A stretch of 64,000 nucleotides of DNA. It comes from Flavobacteriaceae bacterium. Its GTDB lineage: Bacteria > Bacteroidota > Bacteroidia > Flavobacteriales > Flavobacteriaceae. This document shows positions 18,431 to 26,249 of the stretch, piece by piece. The notes below the pieces were generated by a model. The model made no database searches and had not been told where the DNA came from. It was given only the letters and a program-made list of their open reading frames with translations. Within the stretch, counting starts at the first letter, position 1. Every line of letters begins with the position of its first letter. The DNA lies in the NCBI GenBank assembly GCA_018401115.1, contig JAGYKX010000001.1, positions 36,627-100,626 on the forward strand, given 5' to 3'. A program made the position numbers and the translations under genes.

Positions 18431-20054
18431 ATGAGACAAAAACTATTCCGTTTGTTTTTAGCACTCACCATCTTAATGGCGGGTATTCTCATTGGAAGTC
18501 AGAGCGGTGCACCTTCCTATGCGCTCAGTGGGAGTCCCTCTGAAGTAGCCCAAGAAAAAATGCAACGGCTTGCTTAATTTTATTGAAGAAGACTATGTAG
18601 ACGCAGTAAACACAGACAGTATTGTCACCGTAACCATCAACGAGATACTAGACAAACTAGACCCTCATTCGGTCTATATTCCCAAGACCATTTCTTCCGC
18701 AGTAGCAGAACAAATGCAGGGCGATTTTGTAGGCATTGGCGTCAATTTTTACCGCTATAAAGACTCTGTGGCCGTGATTAGAACCGTTGCTGGCGGGCCC
18801 AGTGAAAAAGCCGGTATTCAGGCAGGAGACCGAATATTATTAGCCCAAGGAGACACCCTTTACGGAAATAATATGCCCAATGATGAATTGGTGCAAAGGC
18901 TCAAAGGCCCTATTAACACAGAAGTTGGGCTAAGGGTCTTTAGAAAAAAAGACCGTACATTTCAAAACTTCACCCTTAAGCGGGACCGCATACCCATTGT
19001 ATCTGTCAATGGATACTGCATGTTGGACAGCACTTTAGGCTACCTGAAAATAAACCGATTTGCCGCCACCACCTATGATGAATTCAGCACTGCAATGGCA
19101 GAACTCAAAGCCAGCGGGGCCCAACAACTCATCTTAGACCTACGCGACAATTTGGGCGGTTATATGGGAATGGCCACCCAAATATCAGACGACTTTCTCC
19201 CCGCCAACACCCCCATTGTCTATACCAAAAACAAAAAAGGAACGGTAGCCACTACCCTAGCCAATGCTGGAGGCGCCTTTGAAAATAAACCAGTATTTGT
19301 TCTAGTCAACGAACGTTCCGCCTCTGCTTCAGAAATAATTGCAGGCGCCTTACAAGATAACGACGTGGGCACCATTATTGGTCGCAGGACTTTTGGCAAA
19401 GGATTGGTACAAAGAGAAATGCCTTTAGGAGACGGTTCTTCTGTACGCCTCACTATTGCCCGCTATTACACCCCAACCGGTCGTTCCATTCAAAAACCCT
19501 ATGGAGACGGCGATTATGAAAGCGCTCAAGACCGTTACACTAGCGGCGAACTCCAATATAAAGATAGCATACAGGTCATAGACTCCCTGGCCTATACCAC
19601 TCCTAAAGGGAAAACAGTCTATGGCGGTGGTGGTATTATACCAGATGTATTTGTCCCTATTGAAGATAATGCGGTATTGGTGGTGCAAGAATTAGAACGT
19701 CTGGGCGTATTCTCTTTCTTTAGTTTTGAGCAGTTAGACGCGCATAGAAACGACTATCAAGACTGGACAGAAACGGCTTTTGTAAAAGACTTTCAAGTGG
19801 CAGAAACCCTCTACCAGGATTTTGTCACTTATTTAAAATCTGCCGGAGTGCCACTAGACACCAAAGACCACAAAGCCGCAGTATTATTAGAACTCAAAGC
19901 AGCATTGGCCTACCAACTCTTTGGGGACAATGCGGTACTTAAAATCAGGGCGGCCCAAGATCCTATGGTCCAAAAAGCCTTGGCTTTAAAAAATCAAACA
20001 GGCCAGGTAAACAACATCCATTTGTTGTCAGATAAGCCCCCAAAGAAACCGTAG
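18431..20054 (+). pseudogene. S41 family carboxy-terminal processing protease, frameshifted near its N-terminus
   Basis: About 540 aa in two frames. The first (ATG at 18431; a TTG at 18383 is also possible) encodes a basic start and one membrane segment (LFLALTILMAGILIG), ending QEKMQRLA-stop. The second continues LNFIEEDYVDAVNTDS, a PDZ domain (about residues 80-170) and the S41 peptidase domain with the catalytic Ser in NERSASASE and Lys in RTFGKG. Removing one base near 18569 joins them as QRLLNFIEEDYVD, the usual family sequence. As this is a widely conserved gene and the rest is intact, the shift may be a sequencing error. The protein would be anchored in the inner membrane and act in the periplasm. 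Confidence 0.87.
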
Positions 20055-20075
20055 AAAATCGAGAATCATAAGCCT

Positions 20076-21533
20076 ATGATCAAAACCAACTTTTCGCTGC
20101 GATCACGCATATTTATCTCCATGATAGTTCTGGTGTTATTGGCCTCGGTACTGATCGCGGGAATTACCATTTACCAGTATTCAGAACAGGCCAAGGACTA
20201 CCATGCAGACCGATTAGAGCGCAAAGAAGAGCAACTTAAACGCAGCCTTTGGTACACCCTTCAAGAAAGTCCTTTAGTGCAAAGCAAAGCCAATGTGTCG
20301 CCTATTTTTAGCGAATCGCTATACGCTATTTCAGATGTTCAAAACGTGAACTTTAGCCTCTACGACTTAGACGGCGCGTTTATTCAAACTGCCAATCCTA
20401 CTGCAGGACCAGTAGAAACAGCTGCAAGCCTGTCCGCAGATATTTTAAAAAAACTTAAACAAAAAAAGCGATGGGTGGTGACCAAAAGTGAGGGGAATGT
20501 GACTTTTTTAGCCGCCTATTCCTATGTGTATGACCTGGACCAAAAACCGCTGACCATTTTATACCTCCCTTATTACGAAGACAACTCCTTTAACCAAAAA
20601 GAGCTAGAGGAATTTCTCGTAAGACTCTCCGGAGTCTATTTACTCATGTTAGCGGTGGCCATTATATTGGCCTACCTCATCTCTACCTATATTACACGTT
20701 CCTTAAAAACCATCTCAGACAAGCTGGCACAAACCGGACTAGAGTGTCAGAACATTAAAATAGAGGTCCCTCAATCCTCGGAGGAAATAGGTAGAATCAT
20801 AGAATCCTATAACGGGATGATAGACCAATTAGAGCAGTCTGCTTTAGCCTTAGCGAAATCCGAACGCGAACAAGCCTGGCAAGAAATGGCCAAACAAGTG
20901 GCCCATGAGATCAAGAACCCCCTCACGCCCATGCGCCTCAATGTGCAGCTTTTTGAACAGCAATTTAAGGCTGGAGACGCCGCAGACCAAGAAAAACTCA
21001 AAGCACACTCTGCCGCACTTTTGGAACAAATAGACACCCTGAGCAATATTGCTACAGCCTTTGCCACCTTTGCCCAACTCCCCGCCCAACAAAAAGAATC
21101 CCTTGAATTTGACAAAGTCGTAGGCCTGGCCATCTCCTTATTTAATGAATCCTATATAGCCTACACGCCACCCACGAAACCCATCAAGGTAAAACTGGAC
21201 CGCACCCAACTCATTCGGGTAGTCACCAACCTAATCAAAAACGCCATACAATCGGTACCAGAAGATCGTACACCTGCTATTGTGGTAAAAGTCTCCGAGA
21301 CTTCTGCTGTGGTAAGCTTAGAGGTTTCCGACAACGGCATAGGCATAGCCCCAGACATTCACGAAAAAATATTTGAGCCCAAATTCACCACCAAAGGATC
21401 TGGAATGGGCTTGGGATTAGGCATGGTAAAGAGTATTGTAGAGAGTTACGGCGGCCGTATTCAATTGGAAAGCGAACTGGAAAAAGGCAGTAAATTTACC
21501 GTGTTTTTACCCAAAACCACCCCCGAACAATAA
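20076..21533 (+). CDS. sensor histidine kinase
   Basis: 485 aa. A membrane segment at about residues 12-30, a periplasmic domain of roughly 150 residues and a second membrane segment at about 184-204 are followed by HAMP, the HisKA phosphoacceptor VAHEIKNPLTPMRLN (His near 280) and an HATPase domain with VVTNLIKNAIQSV (N box), DNGIGIAPDI (G1) and GMGLGLGM (G2). It senses an envelope signal and phosphorylates a response regulator. None is encoded nearby, so it is an orphan. The NtrY-like sequence NPLTPM is common in such kinases. Confidence 0.9.
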   Translation: MIKTNFSLRSRIFISMIVLVLLASVLIAGITIYQYSEQAKDYHADRLERKEEQLKRSLWYTLQESPLVQSKANVSPIFSESLYAISDVQNVNFSLYDLDGAFIQTANPTAGPVETAASLSADILKKLKQKKRWVVTKSEGNVTFLAAYSYVYDLDQKPLTILYLPYYEDNSFNQKELEEFLVRLSGVYLLMLAVAIILAYLISTYITRSLKTISDKLAQTGLECQNIKIEVPQSSEEIGRIIESYNGMIDQLEQSALALAKSEREQAWQEMAKQVAHEIKNPLTPMRLNVQLFEQQFKAGDAADQEKLKAHSAALLEQIDTLSNIATAFATFAQLPAQQKESLEFDKVVGLAISLFNESYIAYTPPTKPIKVKLDRTQLIRVVTNLIKNAIQSVPEDRTPAIVVKVSETSAVVSLEVSDNGIGIAPDIHEKIFEPKFTTKGSGMGLGLGMVKSIVESYGGRIQLESELEKGSKFTVFLPKTTPEQ

Positions 21534-21537
21534 GACT

Positions 21538-22317
21538 ATGGAAAACCACCTCATCATTGAAAAAAAAGGACCCATTGGCATCATTGCCATAGACAGACCC
21601 AGCAAATTAAACGCCTTAAACAAAGACGTCATTGACCAGTTGTCCACCGCCTTCCAAGACCATTTTAGGGACCAGAACATCCGAGTAATCATTCTCACGG
21701 GCGCTGGAGAAAAAGCCTTTGTGGCTGGCGCCGATATCGCTGAATTTTCCCATTTCTCCCCCGCTCAAGGGGCAGCGCTCGCCGCCGAGGGTCAGGACAA
21801 ACTCTTTAACCTCATAGAACAGGGTCCCAAACCAGTCATAGCCGCTATAAACGGCTACGCGCTAGGAGGCGGCCTAGAGCTGGCAATGGCATGCCATATC
21901 AGAATAGCATCGGCGAACGCCAAAATGGGTCTACCAGAAGTATCCCTAGGACTTATTCCAGGCTACGGAGGTACCCAAAGACTGCCTCAACTGATTGGTA
22001 AAGGCCGCGCCAACGAACTCATTTTCACAGCCCAAATGATCGCTGCAGAAAAGGCCCTAGACTATGGTTTGGTGAACCAGCTAGTGCCTCTTGACCAGCT
22101 TATGGAAACCGCAGAAACCCTAGCCGCCAAAATAGCCCAACAATCTCCCACCGCCATTAACGCCGCTATTGCCGCTATAAACGCTGGGCTAGACCCCGCT
22201 CAAAATGGCTATGAAACAGAAATCGAGCACTTTGGCGCCTGCTTTGGCACCCCAGACTTCAAAGAAGGCACCACTGCCTTTCTAGAAAAAAGAAAAGCAC
22301 AATTTAAGGGGGCATAG
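21538..22317 (+). CDS. enoyl-CoA hydratase/isomerase family protein
   Basis: 259 aa, standard length. Crotonase motifs are present: FVAGADIAEF (oxyanion-hole segment), INGYALGGGLELAMAC and PEVSLGLIPGYGGTQRL, with both catalytic Glu positions (in LGGGLELAM and LPEVSLG). It hydrates enoyl-CoA in fatty-acid or related degradation in the cytosol. It follows the histidine kinase by four bases, an operon link without obvious functional meaning. Confidence 0.92.
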   Translation: MENHLIIEKKGPIGIIAIDRPSKLNALNKDVIDQLSTAFQDHFRDQNIRVIILTGAGEKAFVAGADIAEFSHFSPAQGAALAAEGQDKLFNLIEQGPKPVIAAINGYALGGGLELAMACHIRIASANAKMGLPEVSLGLIPGYGGTQRLPQLIGKGRANELIFTAQMIAAEKALDYGLVNQLVPLDQLMETAETLAAKIAQQSPTAINAAIAAINAGLDPAQNGYETEIEHFGACFGTPDFKEGTTAFLEKRKAQFKGA

Positions 22318-22345
22318 TATTTATTTGACCATACAGCGATTGCCA

Positions 22346-23226
22346 CTACAAAAAATCATCATGCCTTAGTCCAAAGGGAATTCTGAGCCTATACTGAGAA
22401 ATATCAATGCCTGGAGCATTTAAGTAGCGTTGGTTCTCGCCAGACATTAGCTTTTCAATCACAACGGTTTTCTCAACAGCTAAAATGTCTTGCGTGAGCG
22501 TCCTATCCAAAGCTAAAGTGTCTTCTGCCAGCGTGTATTCAGTGATTGTCCCTTTCGCTAGTTTCTTATACCAAAGGGCTTCTGATTTTTGTCCCATATA
22601 CAAAAAAACAGCCTTGACTTTTTTGGATTGGCAGGCCTCCAAATACAAATGAACCTGTCCTGCATTTAACTTTGGATACAAACACAAACAATCGTAGCAG
22701 TAGAAAAATTCATTTTCTGTTTTAGCCTGAAAAATCATCTCCATTAAAGCCCTAATTACCCCAGAAATTTTTATTCTTAAATGATCTATCCGCATGGTCA
22801 CAAAACCCATTAAAGGCGGCAAAAACCATTGGTAAAATGAGTGAGTTCTTGCGGCCACTGATAATTTAAAAACCAGCGAGGCACTTTGGTCCCTTTAGCG
22901 ACATATAATTGAATGGGGTCTATTTTATGAGAACCCCTCAAAGGGAGGGTTTTCTTCTTACTCAAATAATGAAAAGCCGTTTGCCCTCCTATGTAGAGCT
23001 GTTGCTTTGCCTGATGCTGTAAAGCATACACCGCCCCCAACAATCTGGGCGATTGACCTTTTCTCACCCAGGCCCCATACCCTATGGAGTGCAACCAATG
23101 ATGGGCCTTGTATTGTTGTAAGAGCTGGGAAGAATAGCCTTTCTTCGTGAGCCAACTGGAGAGAAAAACCACCCTATGGGGCTGCGATATTAACAGGGCG
23201 TTCAGCTTAGTGGGAGCGGTTTTCAT
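22346..23226 (-). pseudogene. AbiEi-type (type IV toxin-antitoxin) antitoxin-like protein, frameshifted
   Basis: About 290 aa in two frames. The first (23226 to 22810) has an N-terminal winged-helix-like part (SWLTKKGYSSQLLQQYKAHH) and an AbiEi-like body (QLYIGGQTAFHYLSKKK). The second (within 22858 to 22346) continues FLPPLMGFVTMRIDHLRIKI to VKAVFLYMGQKSEALWYKKL. Adding one T to the run at 22821-22825 restores NGFLPPLMGF. The family normally pairs with an AbiEii nucleotidyltransferase toxin, but no such gene lies on either side. The antitoxin is therefore solitary, consistent with decay, although solitary copies are common. Confidence 0.7.
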
Positions 23227-23543
23227 GATTTTTTCATGCTTGTTTTTAGTAGGGGCCCGGTTTTGTTTGAGGCCGCTGTTTGTTGAAGGTCATAGTTTGT
23301 CTAGGCATACCCTCTGTTTTTTTGCCAATAAAAAATGGATTTAAAAACTCTCGAAAACAAAGCCATTATGTACTTTCAAGCCTAAAAAAATCCATATCCA
23401 AAACGCATAAAAAAAGAGGTATACTCAACCTATAATTTAAATAAATATGGCTTTAGTTTTTAGTTAATCTTATTTTGATTTAGGGAACAAAATCATAAAT
23501 AATAGCTATACATCCATTAGTAAAAATAAGAATGAATCTCTTT
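23227..23543. other. 317-base intergenic region at the left edge of the AT-rich island
   Basis: No convincing gene. The first 100 bases have a composition like the flanking genes; from about 23380 the sequence becomes strongly AT-rich. No tRNA, direct repeat or att-like site was found at this edge. Confidence 0.5.
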
Positions 23544-24377
23544 TTATTTATTATTCCAAGCTTTGATGTCAGATTGGTTAATTGTCGAAATTAAGTATAG
23601 TCCAATTATTAAAGGAATCCCAAAAATAATGATCCTTAAGATTTCATTAATTATTGATATTATTAAACTGTCAGTTGGGGTTGATATAACTTGATCAATA
23701 ATTTCTGATGTATTTAATTCTCCTAAACTTGAGAAAAAATTAGATACAAAATGAAGAAAACCTAGTACTAAAATACTTTTTGTTTTTAAATATGTAGCGC
23801 CATACATAATCCCAAAACTTGCCGTAGCATAAACTTGATTTAAAACATCTTTTAAAGTTAAATCTTCAACAGTCCACAAATTAATCAGATGCATACAACC
23901 AAATAATACTCCCGAAATCAAAACGCTTTTTAAAAAGCCTCTTTTACTCTTTGGAAAATTATATATCATAATTCCGAGAATAAATCCTCTAAAAACAAAC
24001 TCCTCTAAAAATGAGGCTGTCATAATTTTAAATAAATACACTTCCAAAAAACCATTATTAATTTCTGAAAAATTAAAATTTGAGAAGTCTGAAAAGCCTC
24101 CTGAAAAAATAACTATGTATAATAACAATAAACTATAATATTTTAAATCCTTTAGATTGAAATTGAAGTAATATATAGGTAAAGATTCTTTATGAATTAA
24201 ATACAAAACAAAAGTGACCACCACACATGAAGTGATTCCTTTATCTAGTGACTTTGAAATATATGTGCCGCAATTAAAATTTAAAAAAAAATCGTTTATT
24301 GGTATTTGAAAAATTAAAATAATACCTAATAACAGTATACTGGAATAAATAATGGGTAAACTATTTAGTTTTATCAT
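23544..24377 (-). CDS. CPBP family intramembrane glutamic endopeptidase
   Basis: 277 aa with about eight hydrophobic segments. The three CPBP (Abi/Rce1) motifs are in order: FLEEFVFRGF (EExxxR, catalytic Glu), VLFGCMHLINL (FxxxH) and LGFLHFVSNF (HxxxN). The family includes CAAX-type proteases and proteins for bacteriocin maturation or self-immunity. It lies downstream of a Cys-rich lipoprotein gene in the same direction, with a terminator between. Both genes are much more AT-rich than the surroundings, suggesting acquisition by transfer. Confidence 0.85.
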   Translation of the reverse strand: MIKLNSLPIIYSSILLLGIILIFQIPINDFFLNFNCGTYISKSLDKGITSCVVVTFVLYLIHKESLPIYYFNFNLKDLKYYSLLLLYIVIFSGGFSDFSNFNFSEINNGFLEVYLFKIMTASFLEEFVFRGFILGIMIYNFPKSKRGFLKSVLISGVLFGCMHLINLWTVEDLTLKDVLNQVYATASFGIMYGATYLKTKSILVLGFLHFVSNFFSSLGELNTSEIIDQVISTPTDSLIISIINEILRIIIFGIPLIIGLYLISTINQSDIKAWNNK

Positions 24378-24390
24378 AAAAGTTATATTA

Positions 24391-24421
24391 AAAACTAAGG
24401 CTCAATGTGAGCCTTAGTTTT
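24391..24421. terminator. terminator hairpin between the Cys-rich lipoprotein and CPBP genes
   Basis: A perfect 14-bp stem, AAAACTAAGGCTCA with its complement, and a 3-base loop. It starts eight bases after the lipoprotein stop on the minus strand. The core ACTAAGGC recurs in a palindrome upstream of the same gene at 25158-25169. Confidence 0.8.
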
Positions 24422-24428
24422 ATTTTTT

Positions 24429-25049
24429 TTAAAGGTCCCATGAAATAGTCACTCTGCAATTTGATACGCATATACAACCAAAACCTTCCCAAATCCAATC
24501 TGCAATACAACCAGAACTACAAATTTCTACATCACATGATATTTCTGCCCTAGGGCCTTTATCTGTGAAACTATTGTCTGATTTATTAAAACTTTTCATC
24601 ACATATTTGGACTTAAAAAAGTTTAACTCTTCTGAATGCTTAAATTCTGGAGAAGTGATTATTTTATCCATTACTGAATAAACACTTACTCCCTTTCTAA
24701 AAATCACTTTTTCATTAAATTTATAAGAACTAACTGAAGTAAATACTCCATCACCTTTTATTTCGTCATAACCTTTTCCATCATCTTGAAATAAAATCTC
24801 ATCAAAACCAATTTTAGCTTGATCCCATTTTTTATCAGAAAAATTCACTAAGTATAATTCTTTAACAAATAATTTGCTATTTATTGATCTTACCCTAGCA
24901 TCAAAAATTGAAATATTCTCTTTAAAAAAAGATGCGCTAGAATCAGGAATAGTTTGAGAAATAGTTTCCTTTTCCTCATTTTCAGTACATGAATATACAA
25001 CAACACCTAACATAAGTGCTATTAAGATTGATTTAATCAATTTTTTCAT
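24429..25049 (-). CDS. lipoprotein with a cysteine-rich C-terminus, unknown function
   Basis: 206 aa. The signal MKKLIKSILIALMLGVVVYS ends in a lipobox-like VYSC, so the protein is probably lipid-anchored. Residues 30-165 are polar and carry no family I recognise; a DGKGYDEIKGDGVFTS segment is reminiscent of lipoproteins with an extracellular beta-sandwich. The last 40 residues hold six cysteines spaced C-x4-C-x3-C-x10-C-x-C-x3-C, rich in Gly, Trp and Ile. Such a tail could be disulfide-bonded or the site of processing. The downstream CPBP membrane protease may act on it (inference from neighbourhood only). Confidence 0.72.
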   Translation of the reverse strand: MKKLIKSILIALMLGVVVYSCTENEEKETISQTIPDSSASFFKENISIFDARVRSINSKLFVKELYLVNFSDKKWDQAKIGFDEILFQDDGKGYDEIKGDGVFTSVSSYKFNEKVIFRKGVSVYSVMDKIITSPEFKHSEELNFFKSKYVMKSFNKSDNSFTDKGPRAEISCDVEICSSGCIADWIWEGFGCICVSNCRVTISWDL

Positions 25050-25429
25050 AATAAATTAATTTAATGAATCCTGTTAAAAGGATTCTTGTTAATAATAATT
25101 TCATCATAAAAGCATGGGCTGCCAACCCATCCAGTTTTTGGCATTTATTATTTTACACTAAGGCCTTAGTTGTTTTTTTAAATATATGACTCGTAAGTGT
25201 TTGAAAGCAAGAGAAATAGACTAACTGTATTAAAAAAAAGATTATTGGAAAATCATCTTTCTCATAAAAACCTTTTTAGACATCAAAAAAAAAAGGAACA
25301 TAAAATATCGATAAACTGTTTGCAAACACCTCAATTTATAGCTACGCTTTTTTATATAGATACAATGCAAAACCATATTATCAGAAAAAGTTAAACCTAT
25401 CTAAAGTAAATAGGAAATGTGGTGCTTAG
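25050..25429. other. AT-rich intergenic region with several small hairpins
   Basis: Upstream region of the Cys-rich lipoprotein. It holds GAATCC...GGATTC (25066-25085), an imperfect palindrome ATGGG...CCCAT (25114-25130) and the perfect 12-bp palindrome at 25158. A 65-codon ORF at 25197-25394 on the plus strand has no family likeness and is not called as a gene. Confidence 0.5.
25158..25169. repeat. perfect 12-bp palindrome CTAAGGCCTTAG
   Basis: It is followed on the plus strand by TTG and a run of seven T, so it looks like a compact terminator or a protein-binding site. It shares ACTAAGGC/GCCTTAGT with the terminator at the other end of the lipoprotein gene. Confidence 0.5.
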
Positions 25430-25660
25430 AAACATGGAAAGAATTAAAGAGAGACTAGGTAGAAAAGTGAAGGAGCAATAAAGAGGGTGCGGAGAGAGAG
25501 TGACTGAGCAGAAAATGGGGTGGTGAGTGGCAGGAGAGTGATGTGAGGAAAGGCAGTGGGGCAAGTGAGAGGAGTGGTAAGTGAGAGGAGTGGTAAGTGA
25601 GGGGAGTGGTAAGTGAGAGGAGTGGTAAGTGAGGGTAAGGTTTAAAGAAAAGGAGTGGTG
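25430..25660. repeat. purine-rich tract with a 16-bp tandem repeat
   Basis: Nearly all bases of the plus strand here are A or G, with recurring GAGTG and GAGAG motifs. At 25561-25635 the 16-base unit GTAAGTGAGAGGAGTG is repeated 4.7 times, with single-base changes in two copies. It lies at the right edge of the AT-rich island, directly after the end of the hemJ-like gene. No gene is present; long ORFs in other frames are products of the repeat. Confidence 0.85.
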
Positions 25661-25661
25661 G

Positions 25662-26231
25662 TTAGACCTCTCCTTTTTTGTTGCGGTGTTTTTTGTAGGC
25701 CCGGATGCCGAGCATGAGGAGGAGGGCGAGGCCGAGCAGGCCTGCGAGGCCAAAGATCCAGCCCAGTGTGGTGCGGAGGATCACTAGGAAGATGATGGCG
25801 AATAGGAGTAGGGTGGCGCCTTCGTTCCAAATGCGCATGAAGGTGGCGGTGTAGCGGGGGCGCACTTGGCCGCGCTGCAGTTCGCGCACCATTTGGTGGC
25901 ATTTGAGGTGGTATAGCCATAGGAGGACTACAAAGAAGAGTTTGAGGTGCATCCACCCTTGGGTGAGGAAAATGGGTTGGAGGTAGAGGAGCCACAAGGC
26001 AAAACCGGTGGCGAGTATGGCGGAGGGCCAGGTGATAATATTCCATAGCCGGCGCGTCATGAGCTGTAACTGCGGAACTATATAGGCCTGGGCGGCCTCG
26101 GGTTGGTCTAGTGCCTCTATGTGGTACACAAATAGGCGGGGGATATAGAAAAGCCCTGCAAACCAGGTGATCACGAAGATCAGGTGCAGGGCTTTAATGA
26201 GTAAGTATGTGTCTATGGTGTCTAGGATCAT
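25662..26231 (-). CDS. hemJ: CopD/HemJ family membrane protein, probable protoporphyrinogen IX oxidase
   Basis: 189 aa from the ATG at 26231 (MILDTIDTYLLIKAL); a TTG six codons upstream is less likely. It has about five membrane segments. The N-terminal ALHLIFVITWFAGLFYIPRL segment with its conserved His, then TWPSAILATGFALWL, WMHLKLFFV and the basic C-terminus fit the UPF0093/HemJ family. HemJ oxidises protoporphyrinogen IX to protoporphyrin IX in the inner membrane. Ferrochelatase, which uses that product, is encoded 4.5 kb away on the same strand, which supports the role. Confidence 0.8.
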   Translation of the reverse strand: MILDTIDTYLLIKALHLIFVITWFAGLFYIPRLFVYHIEALDQPEAAQAYIVPQLQLMTRRLWNIITWPSAILATGFALWLLYLQPIFLTQGWMHLKLFFVVLLWLYHLKCHQMVRELQRGQVRPRYTATFMRIWNEGATLLLFAIIFLVILRTTLGWIFGLAGLLGLALLLMLGIRAYKKHRNKKGEV

Positions 26232-26249
26232 AGACACAAAAATAATCAA

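Noticed and set aside
25197..25394. 65-codon plus-strand ORF in the AT-rich gap
   Set aside because: Basic, low-complexity translation without recognisable domain, promoter or conserved neighbour; probably chance in AT-rich DNA.
23380..25440. AT-rich island as a prophage or integrative element
   Set aside because: No integrase, transposase, tRNA edge or direct repeats were found; only two genes are present.
25555..25640. CRISPR array from the short repeats
   Set aside because: The repeats are direct 16-base tandem copies without unique spacers, and no cas genes are present.
25397..26046. Minus-strand ORFs rich in Ser, His, Pro and Thr over the purine tract and hemJ
   Set aside because: Their composition simply mirrors the G/A-rich tandem repeat and the out-of-frame hemJ sequence; no family likeness and they overlap a well-supported gene.
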